64,000 nucleotides of DNA, from contig NC_091677.1 in NCBI RefSeq assembly GCF_042453785.1, positions 4,249,501 through 4,313,500 on the forward strand, given 5' to 3'. The DNA comes from Malus domestica (lineage: Eukaryota; Streptophyta; Magnoliopsida; Rosales; Rosaceae). Of the stretch, positions 23,822 through 35,530 are shown piece by piece. Every line of letters starts with the position of its first letter. Position 1 is the stretch's first letter. Under the pieces are notes generated by a model, which saw only the letters and a program-made list of their open reading frames with translations, searched no databases and had not been told where the DNA came from. A program made the position numbers and the translations under genes.

Positions 23822-24660
23822 TTTTTTGGGCAATTTAGTTAGGTGACCATTTTGTTTCTTCTTTTTGGGGTAAGTAAGTTACCATTCTTATTGGTAAGGT
23901 ATCTTGATTTGTTAATTATAGAAACCAAAACAAATTTTAATTCAAATAAAATAGAAGCAAAATATGTTAGCTTAGCAACAAAGTAAAGTAAATAGAACCA
24001 TAATATACATATATGGTAAAGATACCTTCAAAAATTGATTGTGCAAAATCCAATGTTTTTCATACCAAACAAACCCTATTTCTCCCTACTAAGGCAATAA
24101 AAATCCAACTTTAATTTTGTTTGGCAAGAAGTCCAAGGACAAAGATCCTCTCTGAATCCTACTATTCAAAGCCTAAGGATTAGGCAATTCGAACCATTCA
24201 AATTGAATCTGACGGTTTTCATTGATTCATTCAACTTACTCACAACACAAACTAAAAACTCTGATTTCTCTTTCATATATAAACTAAGGGCTCGAATTTT
24301 CTGGTTCTTCGACTCCGAACAGTAAGGTCCGGAGATAATCCAAATTCGAAGTCCAAAGCTTCTACAAGCAATCCATCATACAAAGCAAACAACTTTCACA
24401 AAAAAAATCACAAATCAATTTGAGTTAGGATTTAGGATTTTGGAACTTTCCCCCAAAAATATAATCTTTGTTTCAACAAAAAAATTAGAGTGGGACCAAA
24501 ACCAAATTCCCCCCACTTTTTTTCCCTCTCTTGTATTTCCCTGGATTCTATAACAGACGCGTTAAGCGCCGAGAAAAAAACCCCACCAAACCAAAACCAG
24601 AAGAAAACTAGAAACAGTTGCTTGCACGATCTCTGAAGCAAAATCCTTCACACCCAAAAA
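23822..24660. other. Upstream flank of the calmodulin-binding protein gene
   Basis: AT-rich sequence becoming CT-rich toward 24680-24720, where the transcript probably starts. No firm motif is claimed. Confidence 0.35.
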
Positions 24661-24804
24661 AGCAAAGAGCAAAAAGGAGTGGCCTTTACTCCCTCTCTCT
24701 CTCTCCTCCTTTTGCTTCCTCCACGAGCAGGCCTCGTTCATTCATTCATCCGTAACCTTTTTCTTCGCTTTCTGTTGAGTAGCAGACGATAAAAAGGTAT
24801 GCTT

Positions 24805-24836
<32 letters not shown>

Positions 24837-26160
24837 AGTCGTATCTGAATCTATGAGAACCCTATTTCAATCACTTTTTGGCACAAAATGCTAGATGGGT
24901 TTTAGTCTTTGACAGAAATCATGAACTGGGTTCTATTAATGATTTTGGTATTGGGTTTTGTGTAATCAAAGCTTCCACTGAGCTCTCATATCTGGGTGCG
25001 TCTTTGTTTTCTTAATCCTTAGAGGTTTGGGGATTGTTTCTGGGTTTTGTCCATTGCCTTGCTTGGTTATGAAGTCCGTGTTTTTTTAATCGACTTATAA
25101 ATTCAATTTCTGGCGATCGGTTTGGAATTGCATAATGTTATGATCATGGGTAATTTATTATTGGTCGTAAAGTTGGGAGGTTCAAGCTAATTTTCTGCTA
25201 CTTCAATTAGTTTTTCCCTTTGAATGTAACGCAAAAGTTGCTGCTTTTTAGTTTGTCTTCTCCTCATCTAAAAAATTAATTGAATGACAGCCTTTTCTGG
25301 GATTTCTTCTTCAGCCGAATCGTCGTTTTTGGCATTGGAATTGGTTGTTAGTGGATTGTTTGATAATTAGGATGCTAGTTCAGATGCCAGTTGATTTTTG
25401 TTACCGATTTCTTCTGTTAATGTTTCTTTTTTGGTTTCCTCTCCCATTAATATCTTGCCAATTCTTTCAAATGTACTTTTTTATAATGAAAGGGTGACAA
25501 TGGAGTATGCGAATTAAACTACACATAAGTCTACTACAATAGTAGCCTTACTCTTTAAACCCGCACGAAGCTGTTAAAAAGAACCAAAACCCTGAGATTA
25601 GCCATCAACTACAAAGTAGGCTACTTACTTCCCGCTCAGTGCGATTAGAATTGGCTAACTCTCCAATAACACAGTGCCACTTCATTATGCGATAACAAAG
25701 TGATTATATTACTGCCTTTTGTGTTTAAGTGGATTAAGATGGCATAGTAGGTTTTAAATTAAAAAAAATGTCTGATGCTCTGGTCTTAAACCTTCAAAAA
25801 TGTTAAAATCAACTTGAATATCTAATTTTATATATACTGTTGGGCAGGGCAGATTACTGTTTATTTCACTGCAGAACTTGGTACTACAGATGTTTGTAAT
25901 TTGATCTCGATGTTTAATAAATCATACCAAACTGAGTTTATGTATACGTATTATTGATCTCACTTAGCGGCCTTGTAAATGCGTAACCTTTTATACCTTT
26001 CACCAGGTTTACACATTGTTAAAATTTCTTCCTTCTTGAAGCTATCTGTAATTGCTAATTGCAATAAAAAGTTGTAATCTACACCATTTTAATTTTGTTT
26101 TTTTGCAGGTTTTCAGGATTATCTGTTCTGAGATTCGTCTGAAATATCTCACTCCTTCCA

Positions 26161-28101
26161 ATGGATGATTTGAGTATCAACTTACCAGTGACCCGTGAAA
26201 TAACAAAACCAGAGGAGCGTAATCCAAGAAGAAATTCTACAGGGAAAATATTCTCGTTAAACACTGGAGAAAAAATTCCTCGTTATCTCAGAGCTTCTAC
26301 TGGTTCCTGTCATGACTATTGTAAATATGGGAGGAAACATGAAGAGGAAGTGAAGGTAAGATGTCCTATAAAGTCCGTACCAAGAAGGCTTCCAACAAAA
26401 TCACCTAGTACCCAAAATTCAGAAGAGAGTATGGTTATTCCAGAGAGGAAGAATGTCTCAGTGGTGAAGATTAAACCCTCGCCGGATTTGAAGACTCTTT
26501 TGCCTGATTTGAAAACCCTTTTACCTGATACCTGTAACGTTACCAAGCAGCAAGTGTCAAAAAAATTGACTGACAGCCAAAGTTCTGTTGGGAGTGTGCC
26601 TCTGGCCGAGAGTAAGAAGACATCATCAGCCAAGCCGAAATTGTCATCCTGTTTGAAACCCCATGTCAACGCTGCGCCTAAAACCATGAAGCAGGAAGTT
26701 TCATCCTCTTCTGACTCATGTTCCAAACCCCATATCTCTGTTGCGCCTAAAATCATGAAGCAGGAAGGTTCATCCTCTTCTGATTCATGTTCCAAAACCC
26801 ATGTCCCTGCTGCACCTAAAATCATGAAGCACGAAGCTTCATCCTCTTCTGATTCATGTTCCAAACCCCATGTCTCTGCTGCGCCTAAAATCATGAAGCA
26901 GGAAGTTTCGCCATCTCCTGATAAGCTGGAAGTGTCTTCAAAGAACGGTTCGATAGGACCTAAGGAAAAGAACTTGTCTGCGAAGCATGTCACTTGTTCG
27001 AAGCCCAAATCTTTGGCAGTGAAAGAGGTACCCTCTCCTGATACCTCAAGAGGTTTAACTGCTCCAAGAAACCGTAATTCAATGATAGGCCAAAGGACAG
27101 GGACCTCTTTCAAGATAAAATCTTCAGCTTTGAAGCAAGTGTCTTCTCCTGAATCTGCAGGGGGTTTAAAAGGCAAATCAAACAGTGATGGCAAGATAGG
27201 CAAAAGGACCGGAGCATCCTTAGTGACCTTGAAAAGAGTATTGTCGTCCCCAAGAGCATCATTGTCCCCCAAACCTTCTCTCAGGAGAGTTGCAAGCTTA
27301 AAAGCACGGCAGAACAGGCCCGTGAACGTTGTGTCTCCTCTTAAGAACCAGAACAAGACCAGAAAAGCTCAACCTAAGCAAGTCAACAGTGATGAGGTAC
27401 AAGAGAAGACCTTGTATGTCATTAAGGTTGAAACTGAGAATAGCAAACCTCCGGAATCTGATCAAAACAGAAATTGTGAAGTTGAACCATCACCGCATTC
27501 AGCGTCGTCAACACCCAAGTCTGTATCTGTCCAAAACTCTCTGTTCTTTTCATCCCATGAAGGAGAAGATCAAGGGTCTGGTTATACAATGAGCGAAACA
27601 GAAGTTAGCTCTTTTTCAGAAGACAATGAAGTTGACCATATTGACAACGCAGAGATCCTAGGCGAGGATGGCAAAGGGAAACCCAGAAAGTCTGGGATGG
27701 TTTGTTCTGAAGACAAGGATGGCGAAACTTTAAAACTCAGGAGGGGAAAGGTTGTCGACATACAATCTGAGAATTCTAATCCAAGGAGGCTCAAATTCAG
27801 GCGAGGAATAGTGTTGGGAGATAACCAAAATGTCAAAGCTGTTTCCCTAAGGCGAAGCTTTAAGAAGAGAGGTGTCGGTGCTGATACAGTTGGTACCGAA
27901 CCTGGTGCAGAAAAGGTGGTTTTGAGACATCAAGATGTTCATGGAAAGAAAGATGAAAAAGGTTTGTTCAACAACGTGATCGAAGAGACAGCAAGTAAAC
28001 TTGCTGAAACCAGGAAGAGTAAGGTCAAGGCATTGGTTGGTGCTTTCGAAACAGTGATCTCACTCCAAGAGCACAAGCCTTCTGCAAACGCAGTCGCTTG
28101 A
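26161..28101 (+). CDS. Plant calmodulin-binding protein (C-terminal CaM_binding domain)
   Basis: One uninterrupted coding exon of 646 codons. The N-terminus carries PRYLRASTGSCHDYCKYG (about residues 40-57), a conserved start block of the plant calmodulin-binding protein family. Residues about 160-255 hold four tandem 23-residue units of the pattern C-S-K-P-H-x2-x-A-P-K-I-M-K-Q-E-x-S-S-S-S-D-S, encoded by 69 bp DNA repeats. The middle is Ser/Lys/Pro-rich and probably disordered. The last about 140 residues (KLRRGKVV ... LRRSFKKRG ... VVLRHQDV ... FNNVIEETASKLAETRKSKV) match the basic amphipathic CaM-binding domain of this family. The predicted role is Ca2+/calmodulin-regulated signalling; the partner is unknown. 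An intron in the 5' leader likely runs from 24797 (AAAAAG|GTATG, just before a CT microsatellite) to 26108 (TTTTGCAG). The sequence is intact. Confidence 0.85.
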   Translation: MDDLSINLPVTREITKPEERNPRRNSTGKIFSLNTGEKIPRYLRASTGSCHDYCKYGRKHEEEVKVRCPIKSVPRRLPTKSPSTQNSEESMVIPERKNVSVVKIKPSPDLKTLLPDLKTLLPDTCNVTKQQVSKKLTDSQSSVGSVPLAESKKTSSAKPKLSSCLKPHVNAAPKTMKQEVSSSSDSCSKPHISVAPKIMKQEGSSSSDSCSKTHVPAAPKIMKHEASSSSDSCSKPHVSAAPKIMKQEVSPSPDKLEVSSKNGSIGPKEKNLSAKHVTCSKPKSLAVKEVPSPDTSRGLTAPRNRNSMIGQRTGTSFKIKSSALKQVSSPESAGGLKGKSNSDGKIGKRTGASLVTLKRVLSSPRASLSPKPSLRRVASLKARQNRPVNVVSPLKNQNKTRKAQPKQVNSDEVQEKTLYVIKVETENSKPPESDQNRNCEVEPSPHSASSTPKSVSVQNSLFFSSHEGEDQGSGYTMSETEVSSFSEDNEVDHIDNAEILGEDGKGKPRKSGMVCSEDKDGETLKLRRGKVVDIQSENSNPRRLKFRRGIVLGDNQNVKAVSLRRSFKKRGVGADTVGTEPGAEKVVLRHQDVHGKKDEKGLFNNVIEETASKLAETRKSKVKALVGAFETVISLQEHKPSANAVA

Positions 28102-29500
28102 GCTGGGAAAAGAACAATGGAGTGCGAGAATCTGAGTTAAACAGGCTTATGGATCTGCAAAACCGTAAAGGTAGCTTGCTCCCATTAGCGTTGGATGGCC
28201 TCGACGCAGATTTGAATGCGAGTCTAGCATGCTTAGAACTTAAGACACCTCCATTGTTTTTTTGTGGAGAGTATGCATTTTCTTCCTTTTTCTCGAGTTT
28301 CATACCAGATACATGTTTGACTGTGAATAAAACAACTATATATAATCTATGACCATCATATATTGAAGGACAAGAAAAATTGCAGAGCTGCTTGCTGATT
28401 AGTTGTAATATCCTTTAGCTTTGTTCTTAAAGTTACTATTAACTGTAATTGTGGTTGTTGGGTTTGACAGACTGGTTTGCTGGATTTAGATTTTCACTTC
28501 TCATCAACGATCACCACTCACACACGCATGGGCGGCTAACTTTAGTATTCGAGAAGATCAAGCTAATAGTGTGCCAATGTCCATGGAATCATATCACTCT
28601 TCCGATTTTCCCCCTCAACTTTGAGTTGATTTTAACCCGCATAATCTTTCAAGATGTGTCAATTTGTCCCCCAAGTGCCAATTTATCACATCTTCATTTA
28701 GTTTTTCCTACTTAAATGAAAGAATATAACCTACAATTGGACGGGATCAGAATATGCACTCAACCAAATTGAAAGTCTAATAAGATAATTAAAAAAATGA
28801 AATAATTTATTTATGCACACTAATTTTCTCTTTCTGCACACCTTGGTTATTTTTAGTGTCAACTAATTTATTTAATCAAATTACCTTAATTAGTAATTGT
28901 AGATTGTGATGATTACTAGCCAATTAGTCGGTGGTATTGTCACGTAGTTAGTGTAGTGACGTGTTAAGTTATACTAATTGAACAACGTATAATAACTCGT
29001 TAAGTTACTTTGGGCTATGTTTGGGAAAAAAAAGTGATGTTCCAAAGAGAAAAATAGCATGAGGAAACTTTTTTCTTTTCAATTTCAAAATTCGTGTGCT
29101 GTTTAACTACAGAACACTTTAAAATAGATGAGCAAATTTGCACTCTTAAAATGAAGCTAAAGCAAAAGAGAAATGCTTAGAGGACTTTCTCAAAATTCAA
29201 AAACGAGATTTTCTAAGTAATGTTAGTTCGAGAATTAATATCAAAATATAAAATAACAAAAAATTCACGAAAAGTCGACTTCCAGTAGCCGCTTGACATT
29301 GTTCAAAGCAAAAAGCTTTCTTGCCAGAGGAAATTTGTGCGGGAAGAATATTTTTTTGGCGCTTTTTGCGGGGAAATTTTAAACTTTCCACCGGCAGTAA
29401 GACTGTAAAACAATGGGCGTCGCTTGTCTTTTCACGGCTGAATGACAAGTAAGACACTGCGGCCCCCACTGCACAATCCGCAAAGCCGCCACCTCCGTCT
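28102..29500. other. 3' flank of the calmodulin-binding gene and intergenic DNA
   Basis: Includes 3' UTR to roughly 28350. From 28600 to 28690 a pyrimidine-rich word set (TTTTCCCCCTCAACTTTGAG, CAATTTGTCCCCCAAGTGCC) looks like a dispersed repeat. No gene was seen. Confidence 0.4.
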
Positions 29501-29505
29501 GCAGT

Positions 29506-29512
29506 ACGTGGC
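29506..29512 (+). promoter_or_regulatory. ABRE-like ACGTGGC upstream of the EID1-like gene
   Basis: ACGTGGC within TACGTGGCGC matches the abscisic-acid response core and lies just before the likely transcript start of the F-box gene. Arabidopsis EDL3 is described as abscisic-acid-responsive, so the motif fits, but activity here is inference. Confidence 0.35.
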
Positions 29513-30585
29513 GCGAAGTTGTTCGTTGTCGTCGCCCATAAAGCAACGGCTGGTCGATGTAACAATTTCCCCACAGCAAATCAAATTCTTTATCTTTCGA
29601 TTCTCTCTCTACCAGATACCATTTTGGGCTTGCCATGCCATCAGTGCCTCCGTCACTGTATTTTTTCTCTGGACGATTTTGCCCCTGAAGCAGACCCAAA
29701 TTTCCCGCTGCTTCCTTGGTTGCGAAATGTAAATTTCTTCAATCTCCTTTTATCTTTCTTCTGTTACTTGTGAAAACCCCGATTTCTTTTCGATTCTGCA
29801 GAGATGGGATTTCTAGGGTTTTGGAGCCATGGTTGAAGGGGGGGTTTTTGATCTGCGGATGTCTGCTGTACGGCGACTGATGAAGCTTTCTGCATCCAAT
29901 TCATTTATGAGGTGACGGCTGAGGTGAGAAATTGGGTCCTCATTTCATGTTAATTACGATCTAGTCCACTCTGAGCTGCTTTCCCTCCGTTGCAGTGGGA
30001 TTTTGATATGATCTAGGATTTTGCAGGTTCTTAGTTTTCCCTTAATTTTGCTTTTTTTTGCGCCAAAGTTGTAAACTTCGTACAAGATTAATGTGGTTTT
30101 TGTTTGGATTAAGTAGTTGCTTAAATTTGTGGTAGATTTTATTTAAAAGCTTTGATATTTTATATGGTGGCTTGCGGATTTAATGATTTGGAAATGAGTG
30201 ACATGCATTCAGAATTCTTGTTGCTAAGATTTCTAGTTAGACTATAAACTGGGTAATTATCGTTGATCCGAAAAGCATGTAAATCTTTGAGATTCTAATG
30301 TTAAAATTGAACATGTATTCTGCTATTTGGCTGAAATCGATAGTTTGTGCGTGCTTATGTTATTTTTATAGCTTAGTGAAACACAGGGATTTGAGTTTTT
30401 AATCTCACTAGGTGGATGAAATGATTCTGTAGAGAAGTTAGACCTTAAATTGGTGGTGTTTGCTGCTGCGAAATACCTCAAGGTTCTCAGATACTGTAGT
30501 TTGGATGCGTGCGTATTGTATTTACAGGCTCATGAATCTCAGGGTTTGAGATTGTTGTGTTTTTCAATCGTTATAGGTGGATGAA

Positions 30586-31332
30586 ATGATTCTTACAAAG
30601 CAGTATCGTTGCATCCACTCAGCAAGCTGTCGTTGCACAAAAGGTCATCTAAGTGAAGATGTGTTATTCCTTGTATTCCGACAGTTGAATTGGAATCCCA
30701 AGTTGATTGCTACATTTTCCCTCGTTTGCAAATGGTTTGATGATCTTGCCAAGCGTGTGCTGTGGAAGGAATTTTGCCGAACAAGAGCACCGAAGATGAT
30801 GCTTGATCTTCAGTCTGGTGGGAGTCACAGTGTAGATGGGAACTGGAGGGCACTCGGGAAGCTTCTTATTTACTGTACAGGATCTAAGAAAGGTGGCCTC
30901 TTTAACAGTATTCAAATCCCTGGTCACTCTGTTTACAGGACCAGGTTCTCTAGGACGTCAGGGAAGAGCTTTCTTTTACCACAATGCAGAACAGATGTTT
31001 TGTATGTGTCTGACCCCTGTGAACATCTTGACCAAGGTGAAGAGGGAGATGTGGGTTTTTTCCGCGGAGTTTTCAAGTCCTTCTCGATGTCCAAGGTTCG
31101 GAAGATGTTGATTAAGAAGGCGGCCCAACTTCATCCGACAGAGGTGTGCCCTTACTGTAAGGCTAAGTTATGGAGCATGTTGCAAGCCAAAATGATACCG
31201 CAGAGTGCCAGCTGCAGATTGGGAGCCTATGAGGATTGCATTGAGTATTTTGTTTGCCTCAACGGACATATGCTCGGGATCTGTACACTGCTACCTATAT
31301 CTGATTCAGAAGAGGCATCAGAGTTGGAGTAA
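30586..31332 (+). CDS. EDL3: EID1-like F-box protein (EDL3-like)
   Basis: A single coding exon of 248 codons. The F-box lies at about residues 20-65 (GHLSEDVLFLVFRQLNW ... LVCKWFDDLAKRVLWKEFC). This motif docks SKP1 in an SCF ubiquitin ligase, so the protein selects targets for degradation. Downstream blocks (DGNWRALGKLLIYC, YRTRFSRTSGKSFL, LYVSDPCEHLDQGEEGD, EVCPYCKAKLWSMLQAKMIP, DCIEYFVCLNGHMLGICTL) match Arabidopsis EDL3-type proteins, including a CPYC pair. EDL3 acts in abscisic-acid signalling and flowering. The CDS starts at ATG 30586, nine bases after the 3' splice site (TTATAG|GTGG). The 5' leader intron probably runs from 29923 (GAG|GTGAGA) to 30576. A near copy of the acceptor region is present at about 30391-30436. 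Confidence 0.85.
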   Translation: MILTKQYRCIHSASCRCTKGHLSEDVLFLVFRQLNWNPKLIATFSLVCKWFDDLAKRVLWKEFCRTRAPKMMLDLQSGGSHSVDGNWRALGKLLIYCTGSKKGGLFNSIQIPGHSVYRTRFSRTSGKSFLLPQCRTDVLYVSDPCEHLDQGEEGDVGFFRGVFKSFSMSKVRKMLIKKAAQLHPTEVCPYCKAKLWSMLQAKMIPQSASCRLGAYEDCIEYFVCLNGHMLGICTLLPISDSEEASELE

Positions 31333-31867
31333 TAGTCAAAATAAAAAAGAGGTACTCCTTTCCACCTAGAACTTCTACATTTTCGTTCTTGGAAATCAAG
31401 TTATATGTATGCTCCCATATGTGAAATTTATGTACCCATGTACCCTGTTCATTAAGAAAGAAAACCATGAGATTATGTTTTAGTACTTGCTTCGAACAAT
31501 CTTTCCACTCCAAGACCCCAGTGATTATTTGTCCTTTCTTTTTGCTGGACTCGTGATTATATCTTTTCCTTTCCCTTGTGTTTTGGGCAGGCAGGTTCCG
31601 TGTAGCGTAGGTTGGAAAGGTCGGACGTATGATGAGTTCTTATTGGCTTGTGTATGTGGAAGTGGAAAGCAACCATTCAATCCCATTGAGGCATTGAAGA
31701 TACTGTGTAAGTGGGTTAGCCATTTCTTTTTCCGTTGTACTTCAAATCAAATGTAGTCGCTGAACTATGTAATTGGATATGTACATTTATGTATGCTCCA
31801 TTTGTGTAATGTGAGTCGCTTATTGGTTTGGTTTGTGCAACAATTTACATATTCGTTCATGGTTTTC
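31333..31867. other. 3' flank of the F-box gene, with an unassigned open stretch
   Basis: The 3' UTR and flank. A short open stretch on the plus strand (about 31590-31710) has a protein-like look (KGRTYDEFLLACVCGSGKQP) but has no recognised family, start or splice partner. It may be UTR sequence or a gene relic. Confidence 0.35.
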
Positions 31868-32400
31868 GTATAATTCACGAAAGTTGACTGTCGCGTAACT
31901 TGCGATAGTTAGCTGACTCCTTCGTATAATTTACAGACATCACAGCTTCATTTACGAACTTGGAACACCTTTGCATAGTTTACGAATGTGGACTATCTTC
32001 GCATGACTTACGAAAGTGGATTGACTCTTTTCGTAACTTTACGAATGTGGACTATCTTCCCATGACTTATGAAAGTGGATTGACTCTTTCCGTAACTTTA
32101 CGAATGTGGACTATCTTCGCATGACTTACGAAAGTGGACTGACTCTTTTTGTAACTTGCGAATGTTAGTTAGACTCCTTCGCATAATTTACAAACGTCAC
32201 AAAATAATTTATGAACTTGGAGCACTTTCGCATAGTTTACGAATGTGGAACTTACGAACGTGAAACACTTTCACACAGTTTACGAACGTGGTGGACTGAC
32301 GCATAATTTACGAAAGTGGGCTGACACATTCACATGGTTTACAAAAGTTGACTGACACATTTGTATAACTTACGAAAGTGGACTAACAAAGTTATCTCTG
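31868..32400 (+). repeat. Minisatellite of ACGAA-type units, outer edge of the inverted repeat
   Basis: Variants of TTACGAAAGTGGACTGAC and ACGAATGTGGACTATCTTCG repeat through this stretch. Three units with an exact 59-base period start at 31982, 32041 and 32100; flanking units are more diverged. Only the last about 80 bases have a counterpart at the right end of the big inverted repeat (about 39990-40042). Confidence 0.8.
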
Positions 32401-32499
32401 CTTATGTCTAGACTGCATGTCTATAGGCTGCATACTTGCACCTATGTTAGTTTAGGTTTATATATATAAACCAACATTGACAATTGTGCACCTGCATCT

Positions 32500-32580
<81 letters not shown>

Positions 32581-32607
32581 TTTTTACCAACACTAACACT
32601 TGCACAC

Positions 32608-32687
<80 letters not shown>

Positions 32688-33218
32688 GTGTGCGCGCGCG
32701 CATATGTATGTGTGTGTGGATATATAGGTATATATAGGCACACGACATACTTACACGCAACATATATGTGCATATCTCTGCGTACCGACATGCGAATCTC
32801 TACACGCACTTTTCGTATATTTATATATACATATTTATGTGTCATTACCTTGGGTTCAACGTGTTTCATAATTTCATACCCTATTAAATTATGTCGTCAC
32901 GTACGCTTTTCCACCTTTGAACATGTGCTCCGGAACAATCTTTCTTCTTTCACTATTCTTGTCAAATCGTCGCCTTTCGTCACCTAGATTGTGACTACAC
33001 ACTGAAATACACATGAGAAAAGAATACTTTCCTTACATGTCTTGTCCTATCCACCGGGTTGTCTATAGCCCCCGTCCCTTCAATTAGAGTTTCATCCATC
33101 CTTCATAGGGATAAGATTCACGTCTAAACTCATCATGCACTCATTTCTCTTCTTATAAATTAAGTTTCTCATTTCCCCGTTTTTCTTCACTTCCTCCGCT
33201 CGGTTCTCCACCAAGCCT

Positions 33219-35177
33219 GTGATTTCTAGTTTCAGAGTGGCCTCTTGGCTTATTTCCATTTCGAACTCCTCATGTGGGAATATTTCAAACATTCCACTTA
33301 CGTTTACGAGTCCAAATTCCTCTTCTTATCTTCTCAAATCAATTTCGGCCAGCAACTCTCTCATCCATTCCTTATGTCAAGACGTACACATTGGTCTAAA
33401 TATGCTGGTACTCCACCACACTTTGAAATCGTCACGGCTCGTGACCAATGTCACGTTCTAGATGACGTGCACCTCAGCCCACCATGCCGGAGCTGACATG
33501 TATTCGGGTTCCGAAATCCCAGCCGGGTCTACCATTTTGTCTCCAGACCACTTAGGGGCCATTAGTTTCGTGCTTCACCCCATGATTCAGCTCATCTTAT
33601 TCTTCACAAATACTCACCCTATGCAACTGATTCTAAACTCTTACTTGGTTATGTCGACCTTCCTGACATTGGGTATGAAGACATGCGTATCCTTAGGTTT
33701 TAGAGATTTCCTCTATCTCTTCGACTTGATTACCATTAAGGGTAAAACTAGTTTATTTAATTTTAAACCTAGATATCGCAAGAAATTCTTGTCACTGGAT
33801 CATTCGAGAGCTAGAGATTGGAAGAACCGCCATCTTCTGATTTCAGGGAATTGGAAGGCTCCCGAGCTGTCTCAACTATCTATCCCTTCTACTTTTGGTC
33901 CTAAACATGATATATAAATTTATTTTTGTTATCAACTTTTCCATAAATATATAACATAACTTACCATGACCTTCTTTCGCAGTTTTATCGGATGGTCCAG
34001 AACATATAATCTTCAAAGGCCGAAAGTGTTGGCTAAAGATGTTTGTGACAAGGAAGATCTGGAGCTCTAGAGAACTTGCTAACACTCTTACCCAAATGAC
34101 CTATTTCCGTAATTCTATTATTTACTTCCCGTATTGTTTAGTCGACCATTCGTTGCCCCCAGACCCCCTGCTTAGATCTATCTTCGCTCTTGATATTGAG
34201 CTTCAGTTCAACGTACACTCTCCTGTACTTGTGACTGACTCTCGAACGAAGGGCTCAGAAGAATGAGACGACAGAGAATAAGACGATGAGACAGGGCAAA
34301 CGGACAAGGACTCTGACTCGAATTATTCTCCTACTATAGCTTCACCACCTTCTAACCTTCCTCCGCCCCACTGTGTTGCATCGCCTTCTCGTGATCTTCC
34401 AGTGCTCAGAATTGCAGGCAGGTCGGATAAACGTCATTTGGCAGATAGGCCCAAAAATTCTAGGTGTGGTTCGCCGACTATCTTTGGCACAACCCCAAGA
34501 CCCATGCAATGACAGTCGGCTCATCCTAATGACGCTAGTTGCTTTGAGGCAATGCTCGATAACAATCTCGATCTATGAATCTCATTATCTTATGAAGGTA
34601 TTCTCTCATTCTCTGCATATGTCATCATTTATGTAAGGTTTCACCCTACCATTGTTTTCAGATGGCTCTACTCCAAAAGTAAAAATCAGATAGACTAGTT
34701 GCCAGGTTGGAATCCCTCAGCCTTAATTAGCAGCAGGTCAAAGAGTGTCAAGCTAGACTTCACGAATATGAGGAAGAGATCACAGATTTGAAGGGAGCTC
34801 ACGATGTTGCGACGTCTGAAGTACGCCGCACGAAAGAAGAGTTGGCCGAGGTCAAGCAAGCGAGGACCACCGAGTGCGAGATGAACATGCAACAGATACG
34901 CAAAGAGATGGCCTCTAACTTCATATTTGGTTAGGTGCAAAGCCAGCAATATCCGGAACATCAATTTGTAGTTGATCTTGACGTGTATGATCATCATATG
35001 AGGATTGAGCCTGGTGGATATAAGCGGGATGAAGGGATGGATCCTAAGGATCGGAAACCTTCAGACGAACCTGTTTTTTCTGATCATATCCCAAGCAGCT
35101 GGTTTGTTACTAATTCTAGACCCATTTCAGGTTTAGGCTTTGAAGGCTTTCAGTTCGGCCCTCGTTTTGGTGCTTAG
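33219..35177 (+). pseudogene. Decayed gypsy-type transposon protein, left arm copy
   Basis: Reading frames in series share a gene with the right arm. They include a SRRTHWSKYAGTPPHFEIV block, then LHPMIQLILFFTNTHPMQL, then FKPRYRKKFLSLDHSRARDW, then a coiled-coil-like acidic/basic region near 34740-34930. The series ends with FQFGPRFGA and a stop at 35177. The central block fits Pfam PF04195 (putative gypsy-type transposon domain) by pattern. The frame shifts near 33480-33500 relative to the right arm, and a stop interrupts the region just before the VQSQQYPEHQ block (about 34934). It is therefore non-coding today. Confidence 0.65.
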
Positions 35178-35530
35178 TAGCTTATGCAATCGCGTGATCT
35201 GTTCTTATGGGCTAAAACCCCATTTATGTTTATATTTATGTCATCGCACTTTTACTTATTATATTTTCTTGTATCTTAGCGTAATTTTTGTTCGTAAGTT
35301 GGGTCTTCGCCCTTCTATTGCCCAACACTTCCTAGCCGTTCCTTTTGATTTTCAGTTTTAATTAAATGAGAGTAATATCCTTTATCCTTAAATTTGAGTT
35401 TTCGAACGAGAGATTAACTTATCCTAATAAGATACGATCATCTTAGATTTTGAATTATTGTTTCTAGCAACCTCGAAATGTCTCTATATAAAGAGGTGTT
35501 TGAGAGCAAATAGGTAATACCTAGGTCTTA

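Noticed and set aside
26316..27356. 346-codon frame on the minus strand opposite the calmodulin-binding gene
   Set aside because: It is the antisense shadow of the repeat-rich coding exon; the plus-strand frame carries the recognised domain.
30577..30585. Start of the F-box protein three codons earlier
   Set aside because: That codon is GTG and lies directly at the splice acceptor; ATG 30586 is the first usable start.
31868..32400. CRISPR-like array
   Set aside because: Units are contiguous diverged minisatellite repeats without unique spacers, in a plant nuclear context.
32484..32987. Long apparent reading frames through TA, CT and GT repeats (both strands)
   Set aside because: Their translations are Tyr/Ile or Leu/Ser tandem strings produced by microsatellites, with no conserved domain.
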